Shown in pieces: positions 44,687 through 53,318 of a stretch of 64,000 nucleotides of DNA. Under the pieces are notes generated by a model. The model saw only the letters and a program-made list of their open reading frames with translations, was not told the origin of the DNA and did not search any database. The translations under genes and the position numbers were made by a program. How positions within the stretch are numbered: the first letter of the stretch is position 1; each line of letters opens with the position of its first letter. Source of the DNA: an uncultured Mucispirillum sp. (GTDB taxonomy: Bacteria; Chrysiogenota; Deferribacteres; Deferribacterales; Mucispirillaceae); the NCBI GenBank assembly GCA_944323205.1, contig CALURO010000001.1, positions 186,001-250,000 of the forward strand. The letters run 5' to 3'.

Positions 44687-45382
44687 ATGGATAAATTATC
44701 AGAACGAATACAAAAATATACACCATACTGGCAGGATAAATTAATAGAAGCCTTCCCCTTGTCAGATATTTCATTAAAGGATTTTTCTTATTCTGATTAC
44801 TGGATAAGCAATACCAGTATAAATATATGTGATGTAGCAGGCACTATGCATACAGATTATATAGGCAAAAGCTGGCGGTGGTTATTAGAAAATGGAAAAA
44901 GAATGGTAAGCAACTTAGAACTGCTTGATAAAAACCCTGTATATTATGAAGAAACCATAAAAAAAGAGCCATATATGCATTTTATAAAAGTAGATAATAA
45001 AGTATATGTTGGCACTGATGGAAATCATAGAACATGTATAGCTAAATTTTTATTTGATATGCAAGGATATACCACATTACACGGTGTAATGCTTGAAGAA
45101 TATTCCATAAATTATGAAATATATAATTTATATTCTATAATAGAAAACTTTTCACATCATAACCTGCTTTACTGGATAGTAAAACCATTTAAAAATATTA
45201 TTGAAAGGCTTGATGGTGCAGGCTGGAAGCGTGATAACTACCAGCTTGGAATAAAAATTACAAACCCTAAAAATAATTATTCAATCATCATAACATCTAT
45301 GACTGAATTTGTGGATATTATAAATGATTACAACAAATTATTTCATAAATTTAATGGAAAATATAAAAATCTATGGCAATAA
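44687..45382 (+). CDS. Hypothetical cargo protein with ParB/sulfiredoxin-like DGNHRT motif
   Basis: 231 aa, soluble. The segment VGTDGNHRTCIAKFLF (about 105-120) resembles the DGNHR phosphate/nucleotide-binding box of the ParB/sulfiredoxin fold; preceding SNLELLDKNPVYYEE and the C-terminal half have no recognised motif. AAAGGA upstream, with a KorB-like operator just before it. It interrupts the trbI-trbJ succession seen in RP4, so it is cargo or a regulator rather than secretion machinery. Confidence 0.6.
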   Translation: MDKLSERIQKYTPYWQDKLIEAFPLSDISLKDFSYSDYWISNTSINICDVAGTMHTDYIGKSWRWLLENGKRMVSNLELLDKNPVYYEETIKKEPYMHFIKVDNKVYVGTDGNHRTCIAKFLFDMQGYTTLHGVMLEEYSINYEIYNLYSIIENFSHHNLLYWIVKPFKNIIERLDGAGWKRDNYQLGIKITNPKNNYSIIITSMTEFVDIINDYNKLFHKFNGKYKNLWQ

Positions 45383-45391
45383 TTTTTATGT

Positions 45392-45413
45392 GTTCAGTTG
45401 GTATTAGTATATA
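45392..45413 (+). promoter_or_regulatory. Shared element promoter motif, copy 3
   Basis: GTTCAGT, 8 bp, GTATATA, 17 bp before the start at 45430; implies a second transcription start inside the trb region. Confidence 0.6.
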
Positions 45414-45429
45414 TCAATAGGAGGTAAAT

Positions 45430-45821
45430 ATGAGTAATTTTTATGTGGTATCAACTATAAATAATATCAAGAATACAAAATTGTTTAAAAAAGATAAAAG
45501 GAGAGTAAATAATATGGGAGCTAAAAATATTCACTTATTTCATTTTTTTATTTTTATCTGGAGTAGTAATATTACTATTTCTTTTATTGATTTTTTATCA
45601 TGATGTACCACAAAAAACTCAAAGTATAGAAGAGTATGAGAAATATATAAATATTATTAATAGTAATGGCACCGCAACAATATGTACAAAAGTGATAGGT
45701 GATTTTTAAAGATAATTTAATAACTTATATTAATCATAAATATAATACTAATGTTTTAAAGGATATAGAAGACTTTAATAAGAAAGTACAAGAATATAGA
45801 AACTCAAAAAATAATAGATAA
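45430..45821 (+). pseudogene. Small membrane protein gene with two T-run frameshifts
   Basis: Starts with AGGAGGTAAATATG at 45430, or the internal ATG at 45514 after AAAGGAGAG. The frame breaks at the T7 run 45543-45549 and again at the T5 run 45703-45707. Removing one T at each gives one protein of about 130 aa: a membrane helix (SGVVILLFLLLIFYH), then VPQKTQSIEEYEKYINIINS and a helical tail ending EYRNSKNNR. The middle is duplicated at 46399-46487. Placed where RP4 keeps the entry-exclusion gene trbK region, but no homology is claimed. Confidence 0.6.
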
Positions 45822-45838
45822 TATTAAGGGTAGATAAT

Positions 45839-46339
45839 ATGTGGGATAAATCTGTATTAAATATTATAGCATCATTAGGACCTATTGTTGCATATTTAGT
45901 GTTGATGAGGCATTTTGAATATACAAAACCAGTTGTATTTGTGGTATTAATAGTTCTTGGTTGCAAGGTTGGTTTAGATGGATTAATTCTTTTAGAGACA
46001 TATGACAGTCACAAAGAATTGCAACAGATAAGTGATAAATATAGTGAAGAACTTGTTTGTAAAAACGGCATATTAGGTCGAGTGGAAGCCGAACAAAGAA
46101 AAAGTTTATATAAAAGTATATATTCTGACCAAAGTGGAGATATCGTTGCTTATAAAAAACTGGAAATTAATAATAAACTTTATTCTTTGTTTTATGATGA
46201 TAAAGATTATTATAATGTATTATATTTCGTTCCTGTATCAACAAATGGATGTAAAGAATACGAAGTTAATAAAAATATTAAAAGTTTATTAAAAACTATT
46301 AATAGTCGTAATAGTGGATATAAAATATTACTTAACTAA
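45839..46339 (+). CDS. Small membrane protein of unknown function
   Basis: 166 aa. Two membrane helices (about 8-22, 31-51) and a cytoplasmic or periplasmic domain with three Cys (GCK, VCKN, NGCKE). Begins 17 bp after the preceding broken gene. No family recognised. Together with its neighbours it forms a small membrane-protein block between trbI and trbJ, possibly entry exclusion or immunity (inference from position only). Confidence 0.6.
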   Translation: MWDKSVLNIIASLGPIVAYLVLMRHFEYTKPVVFVVLIVLGCKVGLDGLILLETYDSHKELQQISDKYSEELVCKNGILGRVEAEQRKSLYKSIYSDQSGDIVAYKKLEINNKLYSLFYDDKDYYNVLYFVPVSTNGCKEYEVNKNIKSLLKTINSRNSGYKILLN

Positions 46340-46341
46340 GG

Positions 46342-46743
46342 ATATTTCCTTTTACTGCTGCTTTTTTAGTAATAACATATTTAGCAATCTCAAATGCTGA
46401 CGTACCACATAAAACAAAAAGTATCAAAGAATATGAAAAATATATAAATATTATTGATAACAACAGTGCTGTAACAGTATGCACAAAGAGAGAAACAGAA
46501 TGGAGGTTAGAAAATAATGCAGGACAGAAAATTTATCTTTATAAAGGACAGTATGTAGTTTTTTCAACTTTTTCGTCTAATTTTGAAATTCAAGCAGTAA
46601 TAAGTAAAGAATTTTTTAAAGACAATTTTGATTTTGTAGGAAGAACATTTTTAAAATTTACTCATAAAAATGGATGTGAAGAAACAAAATATGTTGGTGT
46701 TTTATGCACAACAAAAGATAAAAAGGAGAAAGAGAATGATTAA
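46342..46743 (+). pseudogene. Start-less second copy of the small membrane protein
   Basis: Open frame without a start codon: a hydrophobic stretch (IFPFTAAFLVITYLAISN), then ADVPHKTKSIKEYEKYINII, matching DVPQKTQSIEEYEKYINII of the gene at 45430 with close DNA similarity (45602-45690 vs 46399-46487), then about 85 residues not present there, up to KDKKEKEND. Probably a 5'-truncated paralogue from a tandem duplication. Its end overlaps the trbJ start by 8 bp, and the AGGAG for trbJ lies in it. Confidence 0.55.
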
Positions 46744-47521
46744 AAAATTAATATTTTTTATCCTATTCTTATTTATTGGAACAGCTTATAAAAGCTATGC
46801 ACAAGTTCAATCTGTAGCAGATTTTGTAAATATGCCACATAATGTTTTGACTGGTGTAAATACTTTGCAAGCAATTACAGAAGCTACTAAACAATACAAG
46901 CTGCTTATGGACGAGTATAAAATGATGGTTCAAAATATGGCAGCACCATATTTCTGGGTTTTTAATGAAGTTAAAAATTTTGATAAAAATATTGATAGAT
47001 ACAAAGAGCAGTATAAAAAGTATGGTGATAAAGCTGCGTGGGAAGAACATTTTGCTTCATTATTAGACCCAGATACTTATGCTAACAGCCCATGTTATAA
47101 ATTTGGAGGCTGTTCACCAGAAGAGAATGCTAGGCTAGCAAAACAAAGAGAGTTTGCTTTAAAAAATGCTGCCGAAGTAAGCAGAAATTTTGTAAACAAA
47201 TTTAATGAGTTATCTGATGAATACAAAAAAAGACTTGGTATTGTAGAAAAAGTATCAAAAAACAGTGAGCAGGCTGATGGGCAAATTAAAGCAATTGGAG
47301 CAAGTAATGAATATCTGCATGTATTAAACTCATCTATAATTGAATTAACCGCAAAAATGGATACTTTTTTAGAAGCATATAATGCAATGAATCTGATTGA
47401 GCTTGAAAAACATAGAAGAAGAGATGCTATGCTCAATAATAATGCTAATAATAAAGTTACAATTAAAGTGCCAATTGATAATAGATTATATTTTACAGAT
47501 ATAGAAGGCTCTCTTTGGTAG
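46736..47521 (+). CDS. trbJ: TrbJ/VirB5-type pilus-associated protein
   Basis: 261 aa from the ATG at 46736 (AGGAG upstream). Signal peptide to SYAQ, then a long helical protein with ITEATKQYKLLMDEYKMMVQNM as in TrbJ. Three Cys (SPCYKFGGC...). VirB5-type proteins sit at the pilus tip and help recipient contact. Confidence 0.85.
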   Translation: MIKKLIFFILFLFIGTAYKSYAQVQSVADFVNMPHNVLTGVNTLQAITEATKQYKLLMDEYKMMVQNMAAPYFWVFNEVKNFDKNIDRYKEQYKKYGDKAAWEEHFASLLDPDTYANSPCYKFGGCSPEENARLAKQREFALKNAAEVSRNFVNKFNELSDEYKKRLGIVEKVSKNSEQADGQIKAIGASNEYLHVLNSSIIELTAKMDTFLEAYNAMNLIELEKHRRRDAMLNNNANNKVTIKVPIDNRLYFTDIEGSLW

Positions 47522-47524
47522 AAT

Positions 47525-48895
47525 ATGAAAAAAATACTATTTTTAATATTAATAATAATTATAATTCCAAATATTCTGCTAGCTCAATCAGAAGTTCAAC
47601 TTACTTTTGACTATATCCAAGATGTAAAGAATGAAATTTATAGAAATTCTACATATTGGATGGCAACCATAAAAAAAGTAGCACTAAACCTTTTTTATGT
47701 ATTGGCAGGTATAAGTTTTATTGCCAAATTTATTATGGATATAATGAGTAAGGGTGAAATTGATACAAGAGAAAGTATAACATTTATTGTTAAATTTGTA
47801 ATAACTACTGGATTTTTTTATTACCTGCTTGATAATGGTTCAGATTTAGCAAAATCAATTGTAACCAGCTTTGAAGAGCTTGGTAAAGATGCAGTAAGTG
47901 GACAACTATCTTTTACAAACCTATTAGATATTGGATTTAAAATGTTAGGTTCTGGTGATGCTATTGGCTGGGGTGATTGGGAAATTAAAATAGTCCATTT
48001 TGTTTTATCCGTCCTTACATTAGTATTTTTGGTAATTATGTATGCAAATCTCATTATAGAAGAGATTGCAGCCGCTATCATGATTTATGCTGGTTTTTTT
48101 GTATTAGCTCTTGGTGGTATGGACTATACAAGAGATAGTGCAATAAATTATTTCAAAGCTATTTTAGGCATATCACTTAAAATATTAACTATTATGCTAT
48201 TATTATCTATTACTATCGGTATATTAAATGATTTGGTCAAAGATTTAAATCTTGGCAGCGATAATAAACAAGCTGATGCAATGATAATATACAATATACT
48301 GGTATCATTTTTAACAGTATTCTTCCTTGCTTTACTTTCAATGAAAGTTCCAGATGCAGTCTCTAACCTTGTAAGTTCTGCTTGGGGTAATATGTCTGGA
48401 TTGACTTTAATGGGAGGTATCGCACTAGCCACTAATATTGCACAAAAAACAGCAAATGCAGTTCATTCAGCATTCAAAGGCGGTAAAAATGCAGTTGCTG
48501 GTTATAAAGATTACCAAAAAAACAAAGAAATAAGTGAAAAGAAAAAAGAAGCAGAATCCAGGGGAGAAGACACATCATTAAATCCTATGTTTAATAAGCA
48601 AAAAACAGGAGGTGGTGGTGCATATTATGGCGGTAAAGCAACAGCTGCTATATCTGATAAGCTGGGTGGCATTTTTGGTAATAAAAGTGAAATGTCAGAT
48701 ACAAATATTGATAATGATAATACTTCAAATACAACAGTAAACAATAATAATACTGAAAATACCACATCAACACCACAAAAAGATAATAAACCAGAAAGCA
48801 GTTCATCAGAGCAAGGAACAGATATACAAAAAAATAATGGAAATATAAGTAATTCAGAAAAAAGTCATTTAGATAATGGAGGCAGAGATGTATAG
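47525..48895 (+). CDS. trbL: TrbL/VirB6-type inner membrane protein
   Basis: 456 aa. Signal-like N-terminus, at least six membrane helices between about 45 and 290, with the family stretch IEEIAAAIMIYAGFFVLALGGMDYTRDSAINYFKAILG, and a long polar Asn/Thr/Ser-rich C-terminal tail (about 340-456), as usual in TrbL. Forms the inner-membrane gate. Follows trbJ after 3 bp. Confidence 0.9.
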   Translation: MKKILFLILIIIIIPNILLAQSEVQLTFDYIQDVKNEIYRNSTYWMATIKKVALNLFYVLAGISFIAKFIMDIMSKGEIDTRESITFIVKFVITTGFFYYLLDNGSDLAKSIVTSFEELGKDAVSGQLSFTNLLDIGFKMLGSGDAIGWGDWEIKIVHFVLSVLTLVFLVIMYANLIIEEIAAAIMIYAGFFVLALGGMDYTRDSAINYFKAILGISLKILTIMLLLSITIGILNDLVKDLNLGSDNKQADAMIIYNILVSFLTVFFLALLSMKVPDAVSNLVSSAWGNMSGLTLMGGIALATNIAQKTANAVHSAFKGGKNAVAGYKDYQKNKEISEKKKEAESRGEDTSLNPMFNKQKTGGGGAYYGGKATAAISDKLGGIFGNKSEMSDTNIDNDNTSNTTVNNNNTENTTSTPQKDNKPESSSSEQGTDIQKNNGNISNSEKSHLDNGGRDV

Positions 48896-49415
48896 AAAAA
48901 TAATATATACTTTAAGTCTTTTCATCATAACTATCAATTGCTATGCGAAAGATTTCCCTGTTAATAATGAATTTACAGTAGAAGAACGGCTTAATTGTGC
49001 AATACAAGCAGGTTTAAAATATAATATTCCAGTTGATGTGCTGCTTGCAATATCATCAATAGAAAATGGCAATATTGATACAATTAGCAAAAACACAAAT
49101 AATACTTATGATTATGGAGTTATGCAGATAAATTCTGATTATATTCTAGATTTAAATGAAAAATTAAATCTGAAATTAACACCAGATGATTTTTTGAAAA
49201 GGGACTGTTTTTCATTTCAAACCGCAGCTTATAAGTTAAAGGAGCATATCAAATTTGATAAAGGCGACTTACTAACAAGGCTTGCTATGTATCATTCTAA
49301 AACACCAAAATATAATGAAATTTATAAGAAAAAAATAGTAGCTCATTCTAAATATTGGAGTGATTTTTTACTAAAAAATAATTTTAAACTGTATCTATAT
49401 TCAGAAATACAGTAG
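48888..49415 (+). CDS. trbN: Lytic transglycosylase, TrbN/VirB1-like
   Basis: 175 aa from the ATG at 48888; GGAGG lies inside the end of trbL, 5-6 bp before it. Signal peptide (MYRKIIYTLSLFIITINCYA), then an SLT domain with the catalytic Glu in ISSIENGN and YDYGVMQINS. Opens peptidoglycan for the secretion channel; RP4 trbN has the same place in the operon. Confidence 0.85.
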   Translation: MYRKIIYTLSLFIITINCYAKDFPVNNEFTVEERLNCAIQAGLKYNIPVDVLLAISSIENGNIDTISKNTNNTYDYGVMQINSDYILDLNEKLNLKLTPDDFLKRDCFSFQTAAYKLKEHIKFDKGDLLTRLAMYHSKTPKYNEIYKKKIVAHSKYWSDFLLKNNFKLYLYSEIQ

Positions 49416-49425
49416 GAGGATATAT

Positions 49426-51666
49426 ATGAAATTTTTTAAATTTTTTATTCCATTGATTTTATTATCAATAGTAACTGTCTTTATTATTAGCTGTGATAAA
49501 GGCACGGACACAGTGGGTTTTGATTATTATATGGATGCTAACGACAGACGGGTAGTTCATTTTAATGCAAAAGGTAAAAGTGATTTTGGCGAATTTGAAT
49601 ATACTTGGTCTTTCGGTGATGGTAGCACTGGGCAGGGAAAAGACATTACACATGAATTTTCCGATTTTGGAAAATTTACAGTAATTCTTACTGCAACAAT
49701 AGAAGACAGTAAAATTGAAACTACTGTCTCAAAAGAGATAGAAGTAGTAATTCCGAAAATAACTGACCTTGATTTTGAAGTGTCACCAGACAAAAAAAAT
49801 CCTAGATTATACAATTTCAAAGCTGTATCTAATACAGATTACGGCAATGTGGAATATGAATGGGATTTTGGCGACGGTATGACTGCCAGCGGTGAAACAG
49901 TGCAATATGGATTTGAATATTTTGGAACATATGAAATAGGCTTGAAAGCTAAAATTTCAGAATATGAGAAAATAGAAAGTATTAGAAAAAAATATATAGA
50001 GATAGCTGCACCAGCTATTACAAGATTAGAATTTTATGCAGAGCAGGACGATGATGACCCATTTTTATATCATTTTAAACCGATAGCAGAAGCAAGCTGG
50101 GGAACACTTGAATATGAGTGGTCATTTGGTGATGGTAAAATAGCTTATGATATAGAAGAGCCTACAAATACATATGGCAAATATGCAAGCTATAATGTGC
50201 AGTTAAAAGCAAAAATAAAAGAAACAGGGGCAACTAGAACAGTAAATCAAGAAGTAACAGTTCAGCCTCCAGTATTTAAAAATTATGAGATAACATACAC
50301 AGTAGACCCTAATGACCCATTGCAAATATATTTTACCATAGAGAATAAAGATGGTGAAAATAATGAAGATATGAGCCAGCAGGACAGTTTTATATGGGAA
50401 TTTGGCGATGGTGATACTTCCAGCGGATTAAGGGTAAATCATAGATATGAAAGCTATGGCGAAAAGACAGTATATGTTACACTGCGGACGGCACAGCAGA
50501 CACAAAAGACACTTACTAAAACATTTACACTTGAAACACCTCATATTAATAATATAAAAATTACAGGGACACCTAGTATGAAAGCAGGTAATATTATTGA
50601 ATATAGAGTAAGTGCAGATTCTGAATTTTCTGATGAAATAGAATATTCGTGGGAATTTGAAGACGGCACTCAAAAAGCAGGTCGTGCAGTTCAAAGAGAA
50701 ATGTCTTTTTGGCCTATGGCAAATGACAGCGGAAATATTACTGAAAATATCTATATTAAAGCTAGTATTCCAAGATTAAATGTATCTGTTAAAGAAACAA
50801 AAGAAGTGCAGGTTGTAAGACCAACGATAAAAAATTTAAAAATTAATTGTAGTAATGAAGCATCAAAAAATAAACTAGAATGGATATGTGATCCAAGGGG
50901 ATTAGGCGAAAATGTTACTTCATCACACGGTGGCGATATTGAGTATGAATGGGTTTTTAATGGACAAACTTATACTGGAGCTAATCAAAGATTTACTTTT
51001 GGAACTTACGGCACTACTAACACTATTACACTTGTAGCTAAAATTGAAGATACAAATATAACAAAAACAGAAGTTTTTCAAGAAGTTAGTAATTTAAGTG
51101 GCGTAGGTTTTAGTTGTAATACTAACATTGGTGATAAGCAGGAGGATTTAAAACTAGAATGCACTGCAAACTATGATGGAACACATTCTAATGTTATAAT
51201 TAAGTGGGATTTTGGTGAAAATAGTGATAAGTATTTTAGAAATGAAAGTGAGCATACATATGAAAAAGCTGGAACATATCCAGTCACAATGAAATTTGAT
51301 TCAAATCAGGTAATGGAACCAATGGAAATAACTAAAGATTATACAGTATTAGTCAATGTATCATCATATTTTGACAGGGGAGATAAAACTGGAACTGCTG
51401 ATTGTGGTGGCTGGCAGACAAAAGGAAAATATACAGTATATCGTAATAATTTTGACTTATTTAATAAAGATGATTTTATTATAACAAACACTTTTTCTAC
51501 TGCAAATACAAGTTGCAAGTGTAATGGTGCAGGCTGGAATTTTACAGACAATGTATGGCACGGATGGGACGAAAAATCAGCTGATTGCTGGGGAAATATT
51601 GACCAATTGGTAAATACTACCATATGTGCTAAGGCTGACCCTACTAAATGTGTAAAAAACTACTAA
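49426..51666 (+). CDS. PKD-repeat surface lipoprotein of the conjugative element
   Basis: 746 aa. Lipoprotein signal (IVTVFIISCDKG, Cys about 23). At least seven PKD-like beta-sandwich repeats of about 80-90 residues, recognisable by WSFGDG, WDFGDG, WSFGDG, WEFGDG, WEFEDG, WVFNG and WDFGEN, each followed by a Y/F-G-x-(Y/F) turn. The C-terminal about 100 residues are Cys-containing (CKCNGAGW, CWGN, CAKADPTKC) and may be a separate disulfide domain. Probably exposed on the cell surface and used in adhesion or mating contact; this is inference from fold and from its place behind trbN (10 bp gap, AGGAGG). Confidence 0.85.
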   Translation: MKFFKFFIPLILLSIVTVFIISCDKGTDTVGFDYYMDANDRRVVHFNAKGKSDFGEFEYTWSFGDGSTGQGKDITHEFSDFGKFTVILTATIEDSKIETTVSKEIEVVIPKITDLDFEVSPDKKNPRLYNFKAVSNTDYGNVEYEWDFGDGMTASGETVQYGFEYFGTYEIGLKAKISEYEKIESIRKKYIEIAAPAITRLEFYAEQDDDDPFLYHFKPIAEASWGTLEYEWSFGDGKIAYDIEEPTNTYGKYASYNVQLKAKIKETGATRTVNQEVTVQPPVFKNYEITYTVDPNDPLQIYFTIENKDGENNEDMSQQDSFIWEFGDGDTSSGLRVNHRYESYGEKTVYVTLRTAQQTQKTLTKTFTLETPHINNIKITGTPSMKAGNIIEYRVSADSEFSDEIEYSWEFEDGTQKAGRAVQREMSFWPMANDSGNITENIYIKASIPRLNVSVKETKEVQVVRPTIKNLKINCSNEASKNKLEWICDPRGLGENVTSSHGGDIEYEWVFNGQTYTGANQRFTFGTYGTTNTITLVAKIEDTNITKTEVFQEVSNLSGVGFSCNTNIGDKQEDLKLECTANYDGTHSNVIIKWDFGENSDKYFRNESEHTYEKAGTYPVTMKFDSNQVMEPMEITKDYTVLVNVSSYFDRGDKTGTADCGGWQTKGKYTVYRNNFDLFNKDDFIITNTFSTANTSCKCNGAGWNFTDNVWHGWDEKSADCWGNIDQLVNTTICAKADPTKCVKNY

Positions 51667-51670
51667 TTAC

Positions 51671-51700
51671 AATAAATGCTGGCAAATGCCAGCATTTATT
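51671..51700. terminator. Bidirectional terminator between convergent operons
   Basis: AATAAATGCTGG / CCAGCATTTATT stem (12 bp) with a 6-base loop, right after the PKD gene and touching the stop codon of the convergent lipoprotein gene. Confidence 0.8.
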
Positions 51701-52361
51701 ATCTAATAACATAGTTAAGCTCTTTTACACACTCTGTATTATCAGGGTATTTAATGATTACATCATTATAAATCTCAGAACCTATTATTATATCCTTTAT
51801 ACTATTATATGGTATTGTAAATTGATGATACAACTCATCACTTGGTGCATTCCTTATTTGAATTACACCATTATCAAATCTTAATTCTGTGTCTAATGAT
51901 AAGTCAACTGGACTTTTAAATTTTACAAGAAAAATAACTGTCTGATATGCACTATTATAGGTCGCATCATATTGATAATAATCTAGGGTAATATCATCAC
52001 ATTTGCTATATGTAGATTTTGGCTTTAATATGATAGTTTCGCCACATTGATTATTATTATAATAAAAAATTACTTCTTTTTTATCTCCACCTTTTGGATA
52101 TTCAATTAAAGGCTCTAATTCATATGAATTACTGACAAAACCACCAGTATTACGACCTTCTTTCCAGTATACACCGCGAGCATACTGCCTTTTGCTTTCA
52201 TTATCTAATTTTATTTGATATTTATTTTGTGCTATTCTTTCATAACTAAAATCAGCTGATGTTATAGGGCAGGTTTCAGTATTTCCGCCATTAGTTCCGC
52301 TTTCATCAGCACAACCAGCAAGTGCAAATAATAAACTAAATAATAAAAATAATTTTTTCAT
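51699..52361 (-). CDS. Small lipoprotein of unknown function
   Basis: 220 aa. Lipobox ALAGC (Cys17), mature part beta-rich (ADFSYERIAQNKYQIKL, FDNGVIQIRNAPSDELYHQF) with four Cys. AAGGAGG upstream and a KorB-like palindrome 18 bp before the start. It converges on the PKD lipoprotein gene. No domain recognised; possibly a partner, exclusion factor or secreted helper. Confidence 0.65.
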   Translation of the reverse strand: MKKLFLLFSLLFALAGCADESGTNGGNTETCPITSADFSYERIAQNKYQIKLDNESKRQYARGVYWKEGRNTGGFVSNSYELEPLIEYPKGGDKKEVIFYYNNNQCGETIILKPKSTYSKCDDITLDYYQYDATYNSAYQTVIFLVKFKSPVDLSLDTELRFDNGVIQIRNAPSDELYHQFTIPYNSIKDIIIGSEIYNDVIIKYPDNTECVKELNYVIR

Positions 52362-52378
52362 TTTTTCCTCCTTAAAAA

Positions 52379-52395
52379 AATTTAGCTGCTAAAAT
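52379..52395. promoter_or_regulatory. KorB operator-like palindrome 3
   Basis: TTTAGCTGCTAAA core with T rather than S in the centre; one arm has A instead of T beyond the core. Lies 18 bp upstream of the lipoprotein start. Confidence 0.55.
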
Positions 52396-52466
52396 TTGCA
52401 GCTTTTATAATTGCATATACATTATTAGTGATTTAATGCAAGAAAAAAATATAAAATAAATTATAA

Positions 52467-52814
52467 TTATCTCTCCAGACCTTTATTTTTATTTTTTTCT
52501 TTTTCCTGTTCTTTTGCTTCATCAAAAATATATTTTAAATCATAAGTTTCACCTATCTCAGTAACATCATATTTTTGAACACAATCTTTAAGCCATTTAA
52601 ATTTTTTATTCAATTTTTCAGTTATATCAGTTACAGAGTGGGTTGACATTGGTTTATTAGAAATATACCCTGAATACTGCCTATGTTCAAAACCATTTTC
52701 TTCCATAAATTTTTTAATACTAGAATATGCTTGATGAGTATTTTTAAAGTGTTTAAGCAATTCTTTTGTATCTAAATCAAAATTTATTGCTTTTTTAGTC
52801 TCCTCTTTACCCAT
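52467..52814 (-). CDS. VapD-like protein (Cas2-like ribonuclease family)
   Basis: 115 aa. INFDLDTKELLKHF..., AYSSIKKFMEENGFEHRQYSGYIS and KFKWLKDCVQKYDVTEIGE match the VapD pattern (FDLDT start, GFEWxQxSxY-like middle, W at the end of helix 2). VapD proteins are small endoribonucleases related in fold to Cas2 and found in toxin-antitoxin settings. Starts 3 bp after the upstream partner gene without its own ribosome site, so translation is coupled. Ends in KNKGLER, like the relaxase tail KNKGIER. Confidence 0.8.
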   Translation of the reverse strand: MGKEETKKAINFDLDTKELLKHFKNTHQAYSSIKKFMEENGFEHRQYSGYISNKPMSTHSVTDITEKLNKKFKWLKDCVQKYDVTEIGETYDLKYIFDEAKEQEKEKNKNKGLER

Positions 52815-52817
52815 TTA

Positions 52818-53138
52818 TTATACCCACACACCTTCGTTATGTCTTTTATAATATTCTTTCATATCTGTATCACCTTCTTTTCTATCAATCCAAATCCATT
52901 CTTTGACATTTTTTGTAAACCATTCTTGTTCTAGTAAATTTTGAATATTGAAGATACCCATCACAGCTAAATCTTTTCCATTTCCTTGGCAGATATAAGT
53001 ATATTTATTTTTTTTGATAAGACCTGCATGATTTGCCAGCTCATCAATATGTTTATAAATTTCATCTAAATCATATATACCTTCATTTCTGATTTTATCC
53101 TCATCTAAAACTATTCTTGTTCCTATTCTGTAATCCAT
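52818..53138 (-). CDS. Hypothetical partner of the VapD-like protein
   Basis: 106 aa, soluble, acidic. GGAGG seven bases upstream. First gene of a two-gene unit with a strong promoter (TATAAT -10); the VapD-like gene follows after 3 bp. It may be the antitoxin, but its sequence (KNKYTYICQGNGKDLAVMGIFNIQ) is not one I recognise, and no DNA-binding motif is evident. Confidence 0.6.
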   Translation of the reverse strand: MDYRIGTRIVLDEDKIRNEGIYDLDEIYKHIDELANHAGLIKKNKYTYICQGNGKDLAVMGIFNIQNLLEQEWFTKNVKEWIWIDRKEGDTDMKEYYKRHNEGVWV

Positions 53139-53185
53139 AACAATCCTCCAAAAATTAATAATTGATTCACTTTTATGTATATATA

Positions 53186-53214
53186 ATTATACCATTTTTA
53201 ACAATATTATACAA
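53186..53214 (-). promoter_or_regulatory. Strong promoter of the VapD-like operon
   Basis: Minus strand TTGTAT, 17 bp ending in GG, TATAAT. About 48 bp before the first start codon. No KorB-like palindrome overlaps it, unlike the transfer operons. Confidence 0.65.
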
Positions 53215-53318
53215 GATAATTTACTATTAAAAATATAGCTGTATAACTTATCAACAAGTTATACAGCAAATATTTTTGATTTATCAAACATATAAACTAT
53301 TTGATTAAAATTTAAGCA

